Origin: Patagioenas fasciata
Taxonomy: Eukaryota; Chordata; Aves; Columbiformes; Columbidae
Reading direction: 5' to 3'
Length of the DNA: 64,000 nt
Assembly: GCF_037038585.1 (NCBI RefSeq)
Contig: NC_092523.1
Location: 42,683,001-42,747,000, forward strand
Under the pieces are notes generated by a model. The model worked only from the letters and a program-made list of their open reading frames with translations. It did not search any database and was not told the origin of the DNA. Position 1 is the stretch's first letter. Each line of letters opens with the position of its first letter. Positions 36,801-49,205 of the stretch are shown piece after piece. Position numbers and translations under genes: made by a program.

Positions 36801-38409
36801 CACCAATTTAGTTCACCAACCATACTAACGTTGCCACAGATATACAGGTTAAACTCTTCCCACTTCCTGCACCACTGAGTGTCAAAGGAGATGAACATTT
36901 AAAAACATAAAACAAGCTAAAAATTTTAAAAGGGACTGAAGCAAGAGAAGAAGCAAGATTTCAGCGATTCCCTTTGGAGAGTGGCCACAGACACTCACAG
37001 CACTTGCACCCCTCACGAGTAATAAACTCTTTCACGGAAAGGGCAGTCGGGGCAAGCAGAAGCGTCTTAACCACAGAAAGCATAATATTAAACTACACTC
37101 CATGAAAAGAGTATTTTCAATGTGACAGTCAACAACAGTTAATCTTTAATAAAGAACTAATGTAAGAAGCTTGTGTTTCTGTTACTAAGGTGATGGAAGA
37201 GAACTGTAGAAGCAGCTGCTTTCTTTCTAACTTGAAGGACAGCAGGAAAAATTAAGAAAGAATCTATCAGTTACCTACAATGCTTGTTTCAAATGCAAAA
37301 GCAAACTTGACAAACTACCAGAGGAAGAGATATATAATTTTACACACAACTTTTAAGCACTGTTGCTGCTAGCAGGTACTCCACTTGTACCTTTGGTTGT
37401 GTCAAATATTTGCACATAAAATCAAGAATAATCAGCTGCTTCCCCAGGACACAACAGTATTTCATATTTCAACCTTCCAGTTGCACACAATTTAAGATAT
37501 TAAAACTCCATTTTGCTTGCATAGTGATAGCCCAAGAGTCACATTTCTGCCTCCACCTGAGCTGGTATTTAGAAGTAACATGCTGCAGAGAAGGCTCTTC
37601 ATTTCAGACAGTCAACATTAGCTACTAAACTGGCACGAGATGTGAGAAGGAACAGGCAAGACTTCAAAAATTAATTTTAACATGCATTTAGTAGCATTAT
37701 CACTTTTACACCAAATTCCACACGATTTCAATGCGTGTATAACCATTATGAAATTAAATCCACAGCACAGGAATTCAGCTGGAGGCTCCTACGAATCTGA
37801 ACCCATCTCAGCCTCACAAGCCCTCAGTGTTCCTGTTGTAGTAGCAAGGCAACAACTTTGCCAGCATGGAGCGGGCAGAGGCAGAATAAAGCCTGCACAG
37901 AAAATTTGTGGCAATGATGCAGAGCACATCTGTCACAGAGAATTATCCTAGAAATACTGAAACATGCACTCCAGCCATAGGCTGCCAAAGCCATGGAAAG
38001 CTTTAATATCTACTAACAGCCTACAGTACTTGGGGACTACAGAACATAGCAGCAGTACTTGTTAAAGGACACAATTGACTCCAAAATTCACATGGAAGTT
38101 ATTTTAACCTTCTTTTGGACAAGTGAGATTACTACAGACTTGAAGCGTATAACAACTCTACTACTCCTGGCTTACTTAACGTATAAATTGCTTTAAATGA
38201 AGGAGACTTTTTAAAGCATTCATCGTGCTAACATAGAATAAGTTGCCAGTATGTCTTTAGACTGCAAAAAATAATCCATCAAGAAACCCAAATGTACATG
38301 TTGGTTTATCTAAGTATTAAAGGAGATCCTAAAAGCAAAAGTCTCTTAATTTTGAGCTTTATACAGTTGGATTGGATTAGAACATAGTAAGTATTGAAAC
38401 ATCTGGTAC
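33857..38409 (-). other. KLHL2: KLHL2 intron 3
   Basis: A 4.6-kb phase-1 intron, mostly AT-rich. It contains a 19-base A run at 35524-35542. A 127-codon open frame on the sense strand (36515-36898) matches nothing I know and has no supporting splice or promoter signal. No other feature was recognised. Confidence 0.75.
35524..35542 (+). repeat. A run (19 bases)
   Basis: Uninterrupted A tract in KLHL2 intron 3. Confidence 0.8.
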
Positions 38410-38516
38410 CTGTAAACATGGCATGGAAGTAGGGGCTGCACGCAGCTAGCACAACTCTATGTGCTGCAATTTCCATGTCTTCAGCTACTATCGTCACGTC
38501 ACACAGCAAGTTTTGA
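38410..38516 (-). CDS. KLHL2: KLHL2 coding exon 3 (BTB core)
   Basis: A 107-nt exon. It completes Ser and continues [19 protein letters not shown], then [16 protein letters not shown], ending with G of a split Gly codon. This is the most conserved BTB segment: LLCDV, the AHR(V)VLAA strand-helix and CSPYFHAMF are hallmarks of KLHL BTB domains and contribute to dimerisation and CUL3 binding. The acceptor is CTGCATAG|T and the donor ACAG|GTACCAG. It is the clearest exon for naming the gene. Confidence 0.97.
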
Positions 38517-41500
38517 CTATGCAGAAATATAAAAAAAGCAATTTTATCAAGTGAACTACAACAGAAAATCATATAACTTCACTCACAATTTCTTTTCCCA
38601 TGCCCTCAAAAGAGGGAGGCACATAGTGTTGATAAAGCATTGTTTTTAAATGTGTTACACAACCACATGGCTATCACTCAATCGGATTACAGATGGTGCT
38701 TGGGTACACAGAACTTTCTAAAACCAGACAACTGAATTGTGATAATTGCGATTTCTTGCACAGAAGTTTTTTTGCATCGAATAACAAAAATTTGTATCAG
38801 CCCAGTTTATAAAATCTTTTCACTGAAAGTCTGGGCCTCTTTGAATAACTATGATCGAAAAAATAATTTTATCTACCCAAACACTAAAAAATTGAGGTAA
38901 GAAATAAGATCTTACAGATAACAAAGAATCTTTGAGTTCAGCCTCAAGTAAGGTTGCCTACTGGAGGGCACACACCAAAAATTTCAGTGGCCAACATTTG
39001 GGGCTGTATTGCAATCCTGGTATTAGAATACTTTCCCCCTTTCAGCTCTTAATACCTACGACTATCTAAATCTTGTAAGCTTAGCCTGCAATACAGTTAT
39101 TAACAAAAATATGTTTAATATAAGGTAATGACCATACTCAGATAAAACACAGAATTCAGAGGAGCTTGAAAACAACCATTACATTTATTATACAAAAATT
39201 TAAACAGAAAGCTGCACATAAGAGGTCAAATACCCAGCTTTTTCAGACACCTGCACTCAGCTTGACAACAGGAATGAAAGGTTTTATACTTAGCTGCAAA
39301 GAAATACCAAAGAGAACAGTGAAGCCTGAAGCAACAGGAATACATCAATGCAAAACTCCAGTGAATTAATTCCATTGCACATATATAGACATAGCAAGCC
39401 ACAGGTATTCCAGATATATCTCTAGTCTGGAACTGCATTAGGTGAATGGATTTACCCTGGCTTACTACAAAACTGACAAGCTAAATAAACTACTGATAAA
39501 GAAACAAGCCTATAAACTTAATCATGTATTCTGCTGTAAGCATCTTGTGGCTTCCAGGGCAACTCAGCACCTTCATGAGGGCACACCAATTTATTTTGGA
39601 AAAGCTTGTGCTCTGAAGCAATATTTTAACCGTTTGCTTGTACAGTGACTGAATGAACAAAGCCCTGGGGAGTACAGCATTTTGGTGAAGGAAACAAGAA
39701 ATGGGGGGCAAAAAGGTATAGATTTAAGAACAATAACGGTTTACCAGCTAGCAGGTTGTTCGTCATTAGTTTATATAGAGAAAGGTCATTATCCACATCT
39801 TCGAAAGATTTTGGTACAGCCTTGTTTGTAAGAATGAGGATTTTAACAAATATAAGTAAGGTCAAATTCCATTGTGATAAAAGCAAATTATAATGAAGAG
39901 CAAAGATAAGCATCAGAGGGTAATTTCTTCACATATCAAGAACTGATTAGCTATCCTAATGATCTCTCTGACTCAGTGTTGAGGTAATTGTGAGTAATGA
40001 AATGCAAAAACTACCAAGGACAAAATTAGTCAAATTTGTCAAAATTTGAAGGCACAGAAAAACCCTCTTAAGAGCTAGTAGATCCAGGAAACTTGACAGC
40101 AGCCAAAAATGTAATATAAACTCACAGACTTACGCATTCCAAAACCAATGTATTTTAGATGCTTAAGCAAATTACTTCTTCACTAGTTATCCACTTTCTG
40201 GAGAGTATAGCTCTGGCAAATACCTGCTTGTGCTACACTAATGGGAAGAACTGAGATAGAAACCACTTTAAAAATGTAGTCAATAAAATAAAAAATATAA
40301 TTTCCTTGATTAAGTTTTCATTTAAAGTCAAAGTCTGAAACATTTCTAAAACATTTCCATTTATTAATTCAAACAAATAAATGCAAATATTAATGTTTAT
40401 AATCAGCACTTACCATTTTAAAAGCTGTATTCAAATAGTAAAGATTGCTGTACCAGCAAGCTTGTTAAATAAGAAATAGTTAAGGTTTGCATGGTACTAC
40501 TCCTATTCCAACTTTAACTATTTATACATGTAAGGCAAAATTGCTCAAATTGCTTCTACAGCAATTTGAATTTGAGTAACCATGGAAACTAAACTATCTT
40601 CTGAAAATAATCCAAGGCCTTCAACAATGCGCTCTGCTGGAAGACCATGAATCTTTTACTCTCAACACACAAAATGCAGGTAAGGTTTCTGACTTCTGAA
40701 ACTGTTGTAAGATTCATTCTGGGAAACTGTTTCTTCATCCAAACTCTTGCTCATCCTTCAGAAGTCATGGCTGCTGACTCCAGCTAGGCTCTATTACACT
40801 TTTTGAAAAATTAAATCTGGTTACTGGGATCTTCAAAAAAGCCAAAGGTGTAAGTAAGAGGAAGCAACAAGTCTCAGTCCTTCCAGCATAAGGTAACTAG
40901 GCTGTTAACATACTAGAAAAATAGTCTCTGCTCTTGTGCCATTATCCTCAGACTAAGGAAGTCTTTGAGCTGTGTTTAAGTCATTTATAGTCAACATATG
41001 ATTTTCTCCCCTCTTCCAGTACAGTACAATCTGTCAGAGACAGATAAATGCATTGATCTGATCACAGTCTCTACCATAGTATTAACAATTTACCCATACG
41101 TAACAGCAAAGATCAAAGGCATACTTTAATAGGGTATCAGTTGCTGACTTTTTTCAGGTGAAGCCTCTCCAGTTTTTAATCTTATACGGGAAATAACAAA
41201 AGATGACATGATTTTCACACCCTCCAGTATTGTCTGTGCCAGAGAAAGGCTTTATTTATTTAATTTCTCCATTGTTGCTGTTAGTTATAAAACTGAATTA
41301 CTGTCAGTGATAGTTGTGAGTTCTAATTACCACAGCTCAGTTGTGAGCTCTAATTACCAGCTGTCACAGTTTTCAACACCATCTCACCTACTCGTATGTA
41401 GAAAATAAATCAATATGGGTGCTAAGAACAGCATCAGCACCATTCTCCCAGCTCTGCTGAAACTGATGGTAGTATCACTCAAGGTCTTATAAAACATTAT

Positions 41501-42017
41501 GAAGAAAAGTTACTTTCAACATTTGATTTGGGAGTTCATCAATTTCCACCAGGGGACAACCAAAAGATAACAAAGAAAAGAAAGCATACTGTCAGTTGGT
41601 TTACATTTGTTAGACTGTGACCTTTGCCTCCAGACTACAAAATTTTGACATTTTTCTACTTCACAGCCAACCACAAAAATCACCAACAGGCATACAAAGA
41701 GCCAACTAAAGAGTCACTTCTCATCTATCCAGGCTCAACTACATATAAGACAGGATCAGTAGCTGTAACTCCTTAAATACAACCTCTAAATAATTTTCAA
41801 GTCTCATAAATATAGTTTCAATCAACTTATGTGGGGAAAAACATACTGTAAACATTTGAGCTATCATCACATGACTACCATTCAGCTATCACTTCAATGG
41901 ATATTTGATCCTTTTCATCAGCTACACTTCTGAAATTGCATAAATAAACTATTATTATTAACTCAAAGTTAAAAATGTATTATGGACTCCAGGCAGATGT
42001 ATACAGTGAAGTAATAC
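38517..42017 (-). other. KLHL2: KLHL2 intron 2
   Basis: A 3.5-kb AT-rich intron of phase 2. The only internal structure noted is a 27-bp imperfect tandem duplication at 41314-41367. No transposon, RNA gene or additional exon was recognised. Confidence 0.75.
41314..41367 (+). repeat. 27-bp imperfect tandem duplication
   Basis: TTGTGAGTTCTAATTACCAC and the following seven bases are repeated directly as TTGTGAGCTCTAATTACCAG plus seven bases. There are two copies only, in KLHL2 intron 2. It is a small slippage duplication of no evident function. Confidence 0.65.
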
Positions 42018-42143
42018 CTTCTTAATTCATTCATAACTTTGAAAGCTTTCTTCATGTGCCATGGATTTACTGTAACAGGACAGTGAATTTCAGTGTTATC
42101 ATCTTTCAGATCCAAGGGTTTCTGATGGCAAAGTTTGGTACAT
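42018..42143 (-). CDS. KLHL2: KLHL2 coding exon 2 (linker and start of BTB)
   Basis: A 126-nt exon with phase 2 at both ends. It reads CTKLCHQKPLDLKDDNTEI followed by HCPVTVNPWHMKKAFKVMNELR, ending with AG of a split Ser codon. The segment closely matches the human KLHL2 region between the variable N-terminus and the BTB core. NPWHMKKAFKVMNELR forms the first helix of the BTB fold. The acceptor is TTTCCAG|A and the donor AAG|GTATTA, which is weaker than most in this gene. Both ends join in frame to the neighbouring exons. Confidence 0.95.
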
Positions 42144-45067
42144 CTGGAAAGAAAGAGAAAAGAAGAGTTAATACTTCTGTCTAATCTCCAATTCCATCAC
42201 TCTTATCTTCTCCACTTTCACCTTGGAGACAAGGAAAAGATTTACGTTTCAGCTTATTCTTTACTCCAAGCAATTTTCATTTCCCTATTAACAACAGCAT
42301 GGAAGAGTAGGTAGAATTCCTAAGGAAGCAAAAATTGGTGACCAACACTAGCAAGGCTAACAGAGGCACTGAGGGCTAACAACAGTCTCCACTAAGGAAA
42401 ACATGAAGATGATGCTCCAGAATATTTCCAATAAACCCTGAAGTGAGGGGAGCGGCAGAGGTTTGGGAACTTCTAGCCTGCTGCCCATACAAATCGATGG
42501 CAGAACGCAGCATCCATCACCCTTGTCTCTCAAGGCCTTCACTGCCTGCAAGACAAGAGCTGCTCTCTGCCCTTCCACCAGGACCTCCCTTACTAGTTCA
42601 TGCAGCTCCCAGTTCATCTCTGACAGGAAGACCGCATGATGACTACTGCAACTGTCCTGGCTTTCCCTAGCAGCAGCATGAAATATAGGTGAGTATGAGA
42701 AAAACTGGGTAGTTTTGCTGATCCACTCAATGTTTTGAAAAGCAAAAGATGACCAACACCTTAATTTTCCTTACTCTCAAAACCCACCCGAAATAGCAAG
42801 AGAAAAACTGAGCAGTATGAAAAGTCATTAGCTGTGTCTACAACTTTCTCTTTCTAAGAAATACTCAAGTTCTACCGACACTAACCTTTGCAGACAAATA
42901 GTTATGTACACCACTCAGGCACTAGGACTGTTCAAACCACAAGTGGATTTTTTATGCCAAGTGAAGCCAATGAGTTTCGTGTTTACAATCACAATGTTAT
43001 TTTTGCAAGGCAAATTACATTGTAGTACTCAGAAAATGCTTAGCATCAGTGATGTTTTTACCCGCGCTACTGTAACTATATTCCTGAACCACCAAGCTCG
43101 AAATAAGCAAAGTCACTGAAGTCACTTTACCTCAGAGAACTGATTTCAAATGAAAACTCAATCTTACTCACTTTAGGTAACAGTCAAATTGAACATATGC
43201 ATTGATCCCAGCCTCTCTTCCACCATACCAACAACTTTTTACCTGGGCATGTCTAAGGAAGATTAAAATAAAATTTCAATTATAATCTAAGATTTTAACA
43301 TAGAACTCTATATTCTGTGTACTACAACAACATGCAAAGCAAAGTAGTTGGGTCCACTTTTCATTATTCTAAAACTAGCTACAAAGTTTTGGAGCAAAAC
43401 AGCACAAAACTGCATCAAGCAACAAATGAATTTTAAGAAGTATTTGTAAAACACTGGCTAACAAAGTAAGGTCCCTCTGCAGAACTCAAACTACTACAAA
43501 CTTGCTACATTGTACCATGAACTGCTATGAATTAAAACTAACATGCTCAGTTTTGAAAATTAAAGAACTCACTGTTGAAAGGGGCCTAGCAAGACAGGAA
43601 ATTTGCATCAATCGGAAAAAAAAATCAAGTTATATGTTATAGAGCACATACATATACTTCTGTATGGAAGTATTTAAAAAAAAAAAAAAAAGACATCCTA
43701 TCTAGCAAACTCCTTTACACTGAATATTACTCTTCTAAATTCTTTGACATATGTAATGATCAGCATTCAGAAAAATGATATACAGAAGTTACTGACTTCA
43801 GGGAACATTCAAAACACCAAAGACCAACTGTGAAGAAGAGACACAGCTTTTAATTATACCACTGACATATCAACTACAAGATAAGAATGCTTTTTACATT
43901 CCAAAGTAATACATCAAATACTGATGTGTACATATCTGCACGCATATAGAGACTATATACACATCACATACATATATGCAAAAAACGCTGGTCAGAGCTG
44001 CCTGTAAAGAGCTGCCAAGCAATGTGGATAGATGGAGGAGTTCCTATGAAGCATAAATTCATTCTCTGAAGTTTCACTAGTTTGTCACAAACAATTTTGT
44101 TTTAAGGTAATGAAGCCTACAAAACAGTCAGTCACATGCCTTCTATTTCTAGAGCAGCTCGTCTGCCCGAAACTACTTGAGCATCTCTTACCATTTCACC
44201 AGTTAGGTCATTGCTGGTGCAACTGGTTCCCTTTGGTTCGTTCCCAAAAGCCTCACCTACACGTACCTGAAAACAACCTCCCGAAGGCACGGGATGAAGT
44301 TGCGCTGAACTGGAGCATATAACAGGCTGGATCAACCCAATTGAAGTGCAGCTCGAAATACGTAGCTTGCCTAGTGCACTGCTACTAAAAAAGATGCTTA
44401 ACTAAATAACCAGAAAACTGAGAGTGTGATGAGCATGACTGCTGAGTCAAACGGGGAGTGTAATTTGGGACCACATATGGAGGAAGCAGAAGGACTGAGG
44501 GGGAGGAGGGGGAAAAAAATAAAAAATAAATAAATAAAGGCCTGTCCCCGCAAGCTGGAAGGCACAAGGGAAGGCGGGGAGGAGGAAGGGGGGCGCGGTG
44601 TGCCGGCATCCCTGCCCGCCCGCTGCCCACGGCCCGGCCCGCCGGCCCCATACCCGCCCCGGCCCCCAGCGCCCTGCCGACGCGGGCAGCGCAGAGGGCG
44701 GCAGCGGCACGACGGGGCATCTCAAACCCCGGGGCGGCAGCGCTGGCCCTGGGGAGCCCTGGCCCGCCGGGCACCAGACACCGGCTCCGCTACCCGGTCG
44801 CCGACATGACCCTCCCGCCAGCGCTGCCCCCCACCAGTTCTCCCCCGCCGGGGCAGAGGCTGCCCGCTGGCACCGCTCCCTCCCGATGCCGAGCGGGCCG
44901 GCCGCACCGCGGGCTGGGCGGGCTGCGGAGCGCCGCGGTAGCTCAGCTCGCTGCTGGGCGGCTGGGCCCGGCCCCGTACCCCCAGCCCTGCCCAGCGCTC
45001 CGCACCGCCGTCCCGGCGGGCTCGGGGAGCCCGGCAGCCTCCCCGCCCGCCCCGCTGCCGCACTCAC
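42144..45067 (-). other. KLHL2: KLHL2 intron 1
   Basis: A 2.9-kb phase-2 intron with a GTGAGTG donor and a pyrimidine-rich acceptor ending TTTCCAG. Its first 500 bases lie in the CpG island. It then passes through a purine-rich stretch with an AAAT run (44468-44545) into ordinary AT-rich DNA. It contains a 16-base A run at 43676-43691 and an AT-rich dinucleotide-like patch around 43905-43990. I see no other gene or recognisable transposon. Confidence 0.75.
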
Positions 45068-45090
45068 ACGGGCGGCAGCAGCATCTCCAT
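45068..45090 (-). CDS. KLHL2: KLHL2 coding exon 1 (start codon)
   Basis: The exon encodes MEMLLPP plus the first two bases (GT) of a split codon. The start was chosen because it joins in frame to exon 2: GT plus A gives Val, followed by CTK, which parallels the short human N-terminus ending in ...PPACTK. The context GCCGCGATGG is a good Kozak match. The donor reads CCGT|GTGAGTG. Reading through the donor hits a TGA at once. A second ATG lies two codons downstream and could also serve. The N-terminus is the least conserved part of the family, so the exact start is less certain than the rest. The exon sits inside the CpG island. Confidence 0.8.
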
Positions 45091-45243
45091 CGCGGCTCCG
45101 CTCGGGCTTCCTCCGTGCAACGCGGGCGCGGCGCGCTGCCGCCAGCACCATGCCAGCCGCCGCTGCCCCGCCGCGGGGTGCCGGCTGCGCCCCTCCGGCG
45201 GAGCCCCCGCTACCCGCCGGCCCGCCGGGAGCCACCGGCGCTG

Positions 45244-45257
45244 CCCACTTCCGGGTT
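45244..45257 (-). promoter_or_regulatory. ETS-family site (GABPA-like) upstream of KLHL2
   Basis: The minus strand reads ACCCGGAAGTGGGC, containing CCGGAAGTG, a full ETS/GABPA consensus. It lies about 155 bases upstream of the KLHL2 ATG, a usual position for an activator at a TATA-less CpG-island promoter. Binding is inferred from the motif only. Confidence 0.55.
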
Positions 45258-45296
45258 CCCGCCCGCGGGAGAGCGGTGGCGGGGACGGGCCACGGC

Positions 45297-45306
45297 GCGC
45301 AGGCGC
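45297..45306. promoter_or_regulatory. NRF1-like site upstream of KLHL2
   Basis: GCGCAGGCGC is a close match to the palindromic NRF1 motif, about 210 bases upstream of the ATG and 40 bases beyond the ETS site. ETS plus NRF1 is a common pairing at housekeeping promoters. In DNA this GC-rich the match could be chance. Confidence 0.4.
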
Positions 45307-45800
45307 CGCAGTGGAATGGGGGTGCCCTGCCCCTGTGAGGCGGGGGGGCGGTCGCCCCTCAGGCGGTGCCGGCGGCCGCAGTCCCGGGTGCGCAGGCTCC
45401 CCAGCGCCGGAGCGTCACGCCCGGGCGCTGGGCTGGGAGCACTCGGGGCTGCGGGGCGGGCTGCTGCCTGGGTCGTGCAGCCCCACTCGAGTGGCTGCGC
45501 GCCCCTCGCCTTTGAGAGAAGGACGGGCGGGTGTTGTTTCCCTTCGCTGTCAGAAGCGTGTCCTGGAGGGGACGCGCCTGAGTCCAGTGCCCCTTTCTGT
45601 CCCAAGGCACCTGAGGGGGCATCGCCCACCTGCCGGAGCGCGGCGGCTCAGGGCAGGGCCGGAGAGCGACGCCCCGAGCTGTCCCGCCGGCGACGTGTCC
45701 CATTGGAGCGCCCGGGTCAGGGCGGCCTCAGCAGGAAGGAGGAGGGCGTGAGGTCCCCGCGGCAGGACCTGCTCCAGGCCCGCCAGCCGAGGCTGTTCGT

Positions 45801-48800
45801 TTTCTATTTTTTCAGGAAAAAAAGAATAGTCACAGGTCTCTTCTTCGAGAAGGCCAGCCCTAACGGAGAGCGACCACGACCAGCGACCCAGGCCAGGCGA
45901 GGAGCTGGCGTGACACCAGCCTGTGCAGGTGGTGCCAGCTCAGAATGGAAGCCAAAGCAGAACCCAAAAGAACGTCGGGGCAGAGAAGGTGGACGCTGGG
46001 TTTGAACAGGCTGCAGCGCTGGTGCTCTGGTTCACTGTGACCTCCTGGATCTCATCCACTTTTGTTTGAACCAGTCCAGCAGAACACTGACTCTGCTACT
46101 CAACACAGCTGCCCTCCTGTCTCTAGTCATACAATCACAAACATCACTAATGTTGACCATTAAGTACTTGAGTTGTGGTTTTATGTTTGCCATTAGGCAA
46201 AAAGAAACACAAACAGGACAGGGATCTATTTCAAACACGTGTCTTTGTAAGCAAAACTAATTCAAACAGTAATGAAGAATAGTATATTTGGCAACTTTTA
46301 ACTTGAGGGATTCAAGAAGAATTCACTGTACTTAAATGCCTGTAAGTTACTTCCGCATCTCAGAAGATTATGTAGTGGTTAGCAAGCTGAACACGATTTG
46401 AGTATTCAAGAGTTATAGTATCAGTAAAAACAAAATGCTTCTTCACAAGAGATTTGACATTGATTAAGTTAATCTATAACTAATAAGTCTCTCACTGATG
46501 AAAACTATTTTTCTAAGAGTGAGAGGAGTTTGAGGACGGCACATTGTAAGAAGGCAAAACAGAAAATGGCAGGAGCATATTGAGTGAAGAATATTACAGA
46601 TGGATACATAAAGCCTTCATCAATGCTTCTAATAAAACCACAGGTTATTAAAACTAAATGTATTTTAATTTCTTATTTCATGTTTGTTAATTTCTAATAA
46701 TATTCCTCACTTGAAAAATGCTGGTTTAGTTTTCTCGGTTTACCAATCCTGTTTCACTGCACTGTGATGTTTGATCTGAGAACACTTTTACATTTTTTCA
46801 ATGGCTTTCCACTGGAGGTTCTTCTAAATGAAATAATTGCAATTGTCAGTGCCTGTTTTTATGAAATCTGTGCTTTGTAACTGCTGAATTTGTCTCTTCT
46901 CAAGAGACAACTAGATTTGCCTCTGGGTTGTATTGGAGAAGACAAGCTACTTGTTAAAGATTTGAAAGATGCAACAAAACCTGCTTGCAGGGCAGTCTGC
47001 TCCGAAGGGGCCAGCTAGCAATCATACACCCTGAAACAGAGGTTTAAAATTCAGCTGGCTTCGTGTGTCCTAGAGTCAGCAAGTTCTGAGTTCATCAGCA
47101 GGTCTGGCATGGGTAGATCAGAGAGTTGCTGACGACTGTCACATCACACTGGTAGGTTTCTGTACCCCAGAGCAAACTCCTGTTCATGTCACTTTGTAAG
47201 ACAAAGATCCTACTTTTACTGATCTGTAAGACCTACATGAATCTTACTAGTAGTAGATTGTGCTGTGTTTAAGGGACCACATTAGAGTATGAAGTCATTG
47301 TAAACTTCTCTGGAAGCTGATGAGGGTTTGTGTACACATATATAGATCCTGCAAGCAGGTAGGCAGCTGCTGATGCTGCCCCTTATTAAAACAGCAGTAC
47401 TGTTTAATAACATTCATTTTTAAATGAACTTCAAGCATTTCCAATCTGGGACTTCTGTCATTTTCTTGCGATGTTGTTTTGGCTTTTGAGCCAAATGTTT
47501 AGTGTTAGTTGAAGTAACTTCTGTGATACGGAACATCAAAAAGAAACACAAATAGGGCAGGGTTCTATTTTTTTTCTAAAATTATGTCTTCGTACTTCAG
47601 TAATCCCGAAAGGAATTATAAACAGCTGAAACAAAAATGACTGCATCCAAAATGCATTATGTGGTTATGGCAAAACAACTTACACATGTGACCATGAAAA
47701 AATACATCCTTCAAATACAATGTTTTGATTTCTATGGGATTTTGCTTGTTCCAATACCTCTTCTTAGAAAATAACTGTTAGAGAAAAAACAAAAAACAAA
47801 AACACTTATATATGTGTGGGGGTGTTTATATGTTGTTTTGAAAGGGAAGAGGCTACATTTCTTACCTATGATGAAACAGCTGCCATGTTTGTTTATGCTG
47901 CAGCAATTCAAATCACTGCATTTACTGAGGAAACTCCCCATTGTATTTAGGACAGCCCCTGTAACAAGACATTAGTGAAGTACATCCACTGAAAATGCTC
48001 TGTTTTCTAGCAAGATAGTTCCATGAGTTACACAGTCCTACACATGCAATAAGCAATCCTGGTAACAGTCAATGTAACTGCATGTATACATGGTGTTCTA
48101 TAAGCATCTTTAAGACATCACATACCATGCTGACGTGGTCATGTTAGAAGAAATCTGTATTAGGTTTAGCCACAGAGAACAGTGAAATAAGTTTGTGCCA
48201 GTATTTCTAATTGACAAAGGCAGGTTAGGAAGACCTTTTCAAAAAGGGCAAAAAATACACTTGTAAGAATATTTATTCTTGTTTAATATATTAGAAGACA
48301 TAGCTTTTTAACAATTTGGCCAGAATACTTATTAGAAGATGCTGCTGAGGCTGGGATCCTGTTCATGACAAATTAAGAAGAAAGGAAGGGGCTAGAATTG
48401 AAGACTTCAGTATATCTCTGTATTGCTATTGCTTCAAACAGAAAAACAAGGTCCTTCCTCACTTTTTTATCTGCTAGGTTATCTATTATATTTGTATACT
48501 ACTGAATTTAGTTGTGGGTAATTTATGTATAACATTTGCATAAAAATAAGTATTTTTTATCCAAAATAATTCATGGCACACATCCATTTCTTTCCCTGTG
48601 CATTTCACCCCCTAGTAACATTACCATCCAGCAACAGACTTGTATACAACAAAGGCCTCTGCATCTAAACGGATCCACAAGGACCTACGTAGCCTTCATG
48701 ACAGGACTTGAGGTCAATACAGGCATTAGCTATTACTGCACTCTTTTGTCTGAGCACTAATATCAGCATTAATCTATCATTAACTAATCTTAAAAGGCCT

Positions 48801-49205
48801 TACTCCAGTGTAAGAGACTTTTTTTTTTTTTTTTTCTCTATAAGAATGGAATAGTCAAAGTTTCTGAGAACCACTGAGCTAAGGACATGAATGCAGTTGG
48901 GAAGAATTACACTGAAAAGTAATGTGAAAAGGAAAAGCATGTGTGTGCAGAACACTGAGAAAAGGATGAGATTGCAGAGGAATATGTACTGAAGAGTAGG
49001 CAGAGAGAGAAAAAAATAAGACATGTAAATTTGGAATGTGAAATAAGGCATAGAAAAGCAGCTACTCTCAAAAATAAATTGTACTGTGACCAAAATCAGT
49101 TAAACACAATTAAGCATGGATAAAAATGTTAAGTTTTTCTAGCACTATTCTTCTGTGTAAGCAATTGCTGGAGCACTTAAGAATGATACATACTTAATGA
49201 TACAT
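45801..49205. other. Intergenic, no gene recognised
   Basis: AT-rich sequence between the KLHL2 CpG island and the CR1 LINE. It has a 17-base T run at 48819-48835. Short open frames have no recognisable product or splice support. Confidence 0.65.

Larger units (their letters stand above)
1..45090 (-). other. KLHL2: KLHL2 gene, 5' portion (six coding exons; continues past the left edge)
   Basis: KLHL2 (Mayven) is a cytoplasmic, actin-associated Kelch protein. Its family role is to bring substrates such as WNK kinases to the CUL3-RBX1 ubiquitin ligase. Six exons with matching phases give 217 codons: a short N-terminus, the whole BTB domain, and the start of BACK. KLHL2 is preferred over its paralogue KLHL3 because exon 2 reads NPWHMKK, exon 3 reads [17 protein letters not shown], exon 5 reads [10 protein letters not shown] and exon 6 reads NLGVEQV, where KLHL3 as recalled differs. 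The divergent neighbour TMEM192 agrees. The remaining BACK and the six Kelch repeats must lie to the left of position 1. Exon lengths are 23 (coding part), 126, 107, 122, 163 and 110 nt. Introns are about 2.9, 3.5, 4.6, 22.9 and 9.5 kb. Intron 5 has a GC donor. The transcription start is not determined. Confidence 0.93.
44565..45800 (-). promoter_or_regulatory. KLHL2: KLHL2 CpG island and TATA-less promoter
   Basis: About 1.2 kb of very GC-rich, CpG-dense DNA surrounds the KLHL2 start codon and stands out sharply from the AT-rich flanks. It has many GGGCGG-type boxes and no TATA box at a useful distance from the ATG. Long open frames on both strands here (up to 399 codons) are Pro/Ala/Gly/Arg-rich compositional artefacts. 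The limits are visual estimates and the transcription start is not mapped. Family knowledge predicts broad, constitutive initiation. Confidence 0.85.

Noticed and set aside
36515..36898. 127-codon minus-strand frame in KLHL2 intron 3.
   Set aside because: The peptide matches nothing known, there are no bordering splice sites of quality, and the length is within chance for 64 kb of six-frame sequence.
44271..44279. Minus-strand CAG|GTACGT donor in KLHL2 intron 1 as a possible alternative first exon.
   Set aside because: It overlaps an acceptor-like TTGTTTTCAG and has no CpG, promoter or upstream exon support. One motif alone is not enough.
44447..45235. 262-codon open frame on the minus strand across the KLHL2 start region.
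   Set aside because: The composition is Gly/Ala/Arg/Pro-rich as expected for any frame in a CpG island. The true KLHL2 frame is different and is supported by splicing into exon 2.
44806..46005. 399-codon open frame on the plus strand, the longest in the window.
   Set aside because: A CpG-island artefact antisense to the KLHL2 promoter. It shows no domain, splice signal or sensible amino-acid composition.
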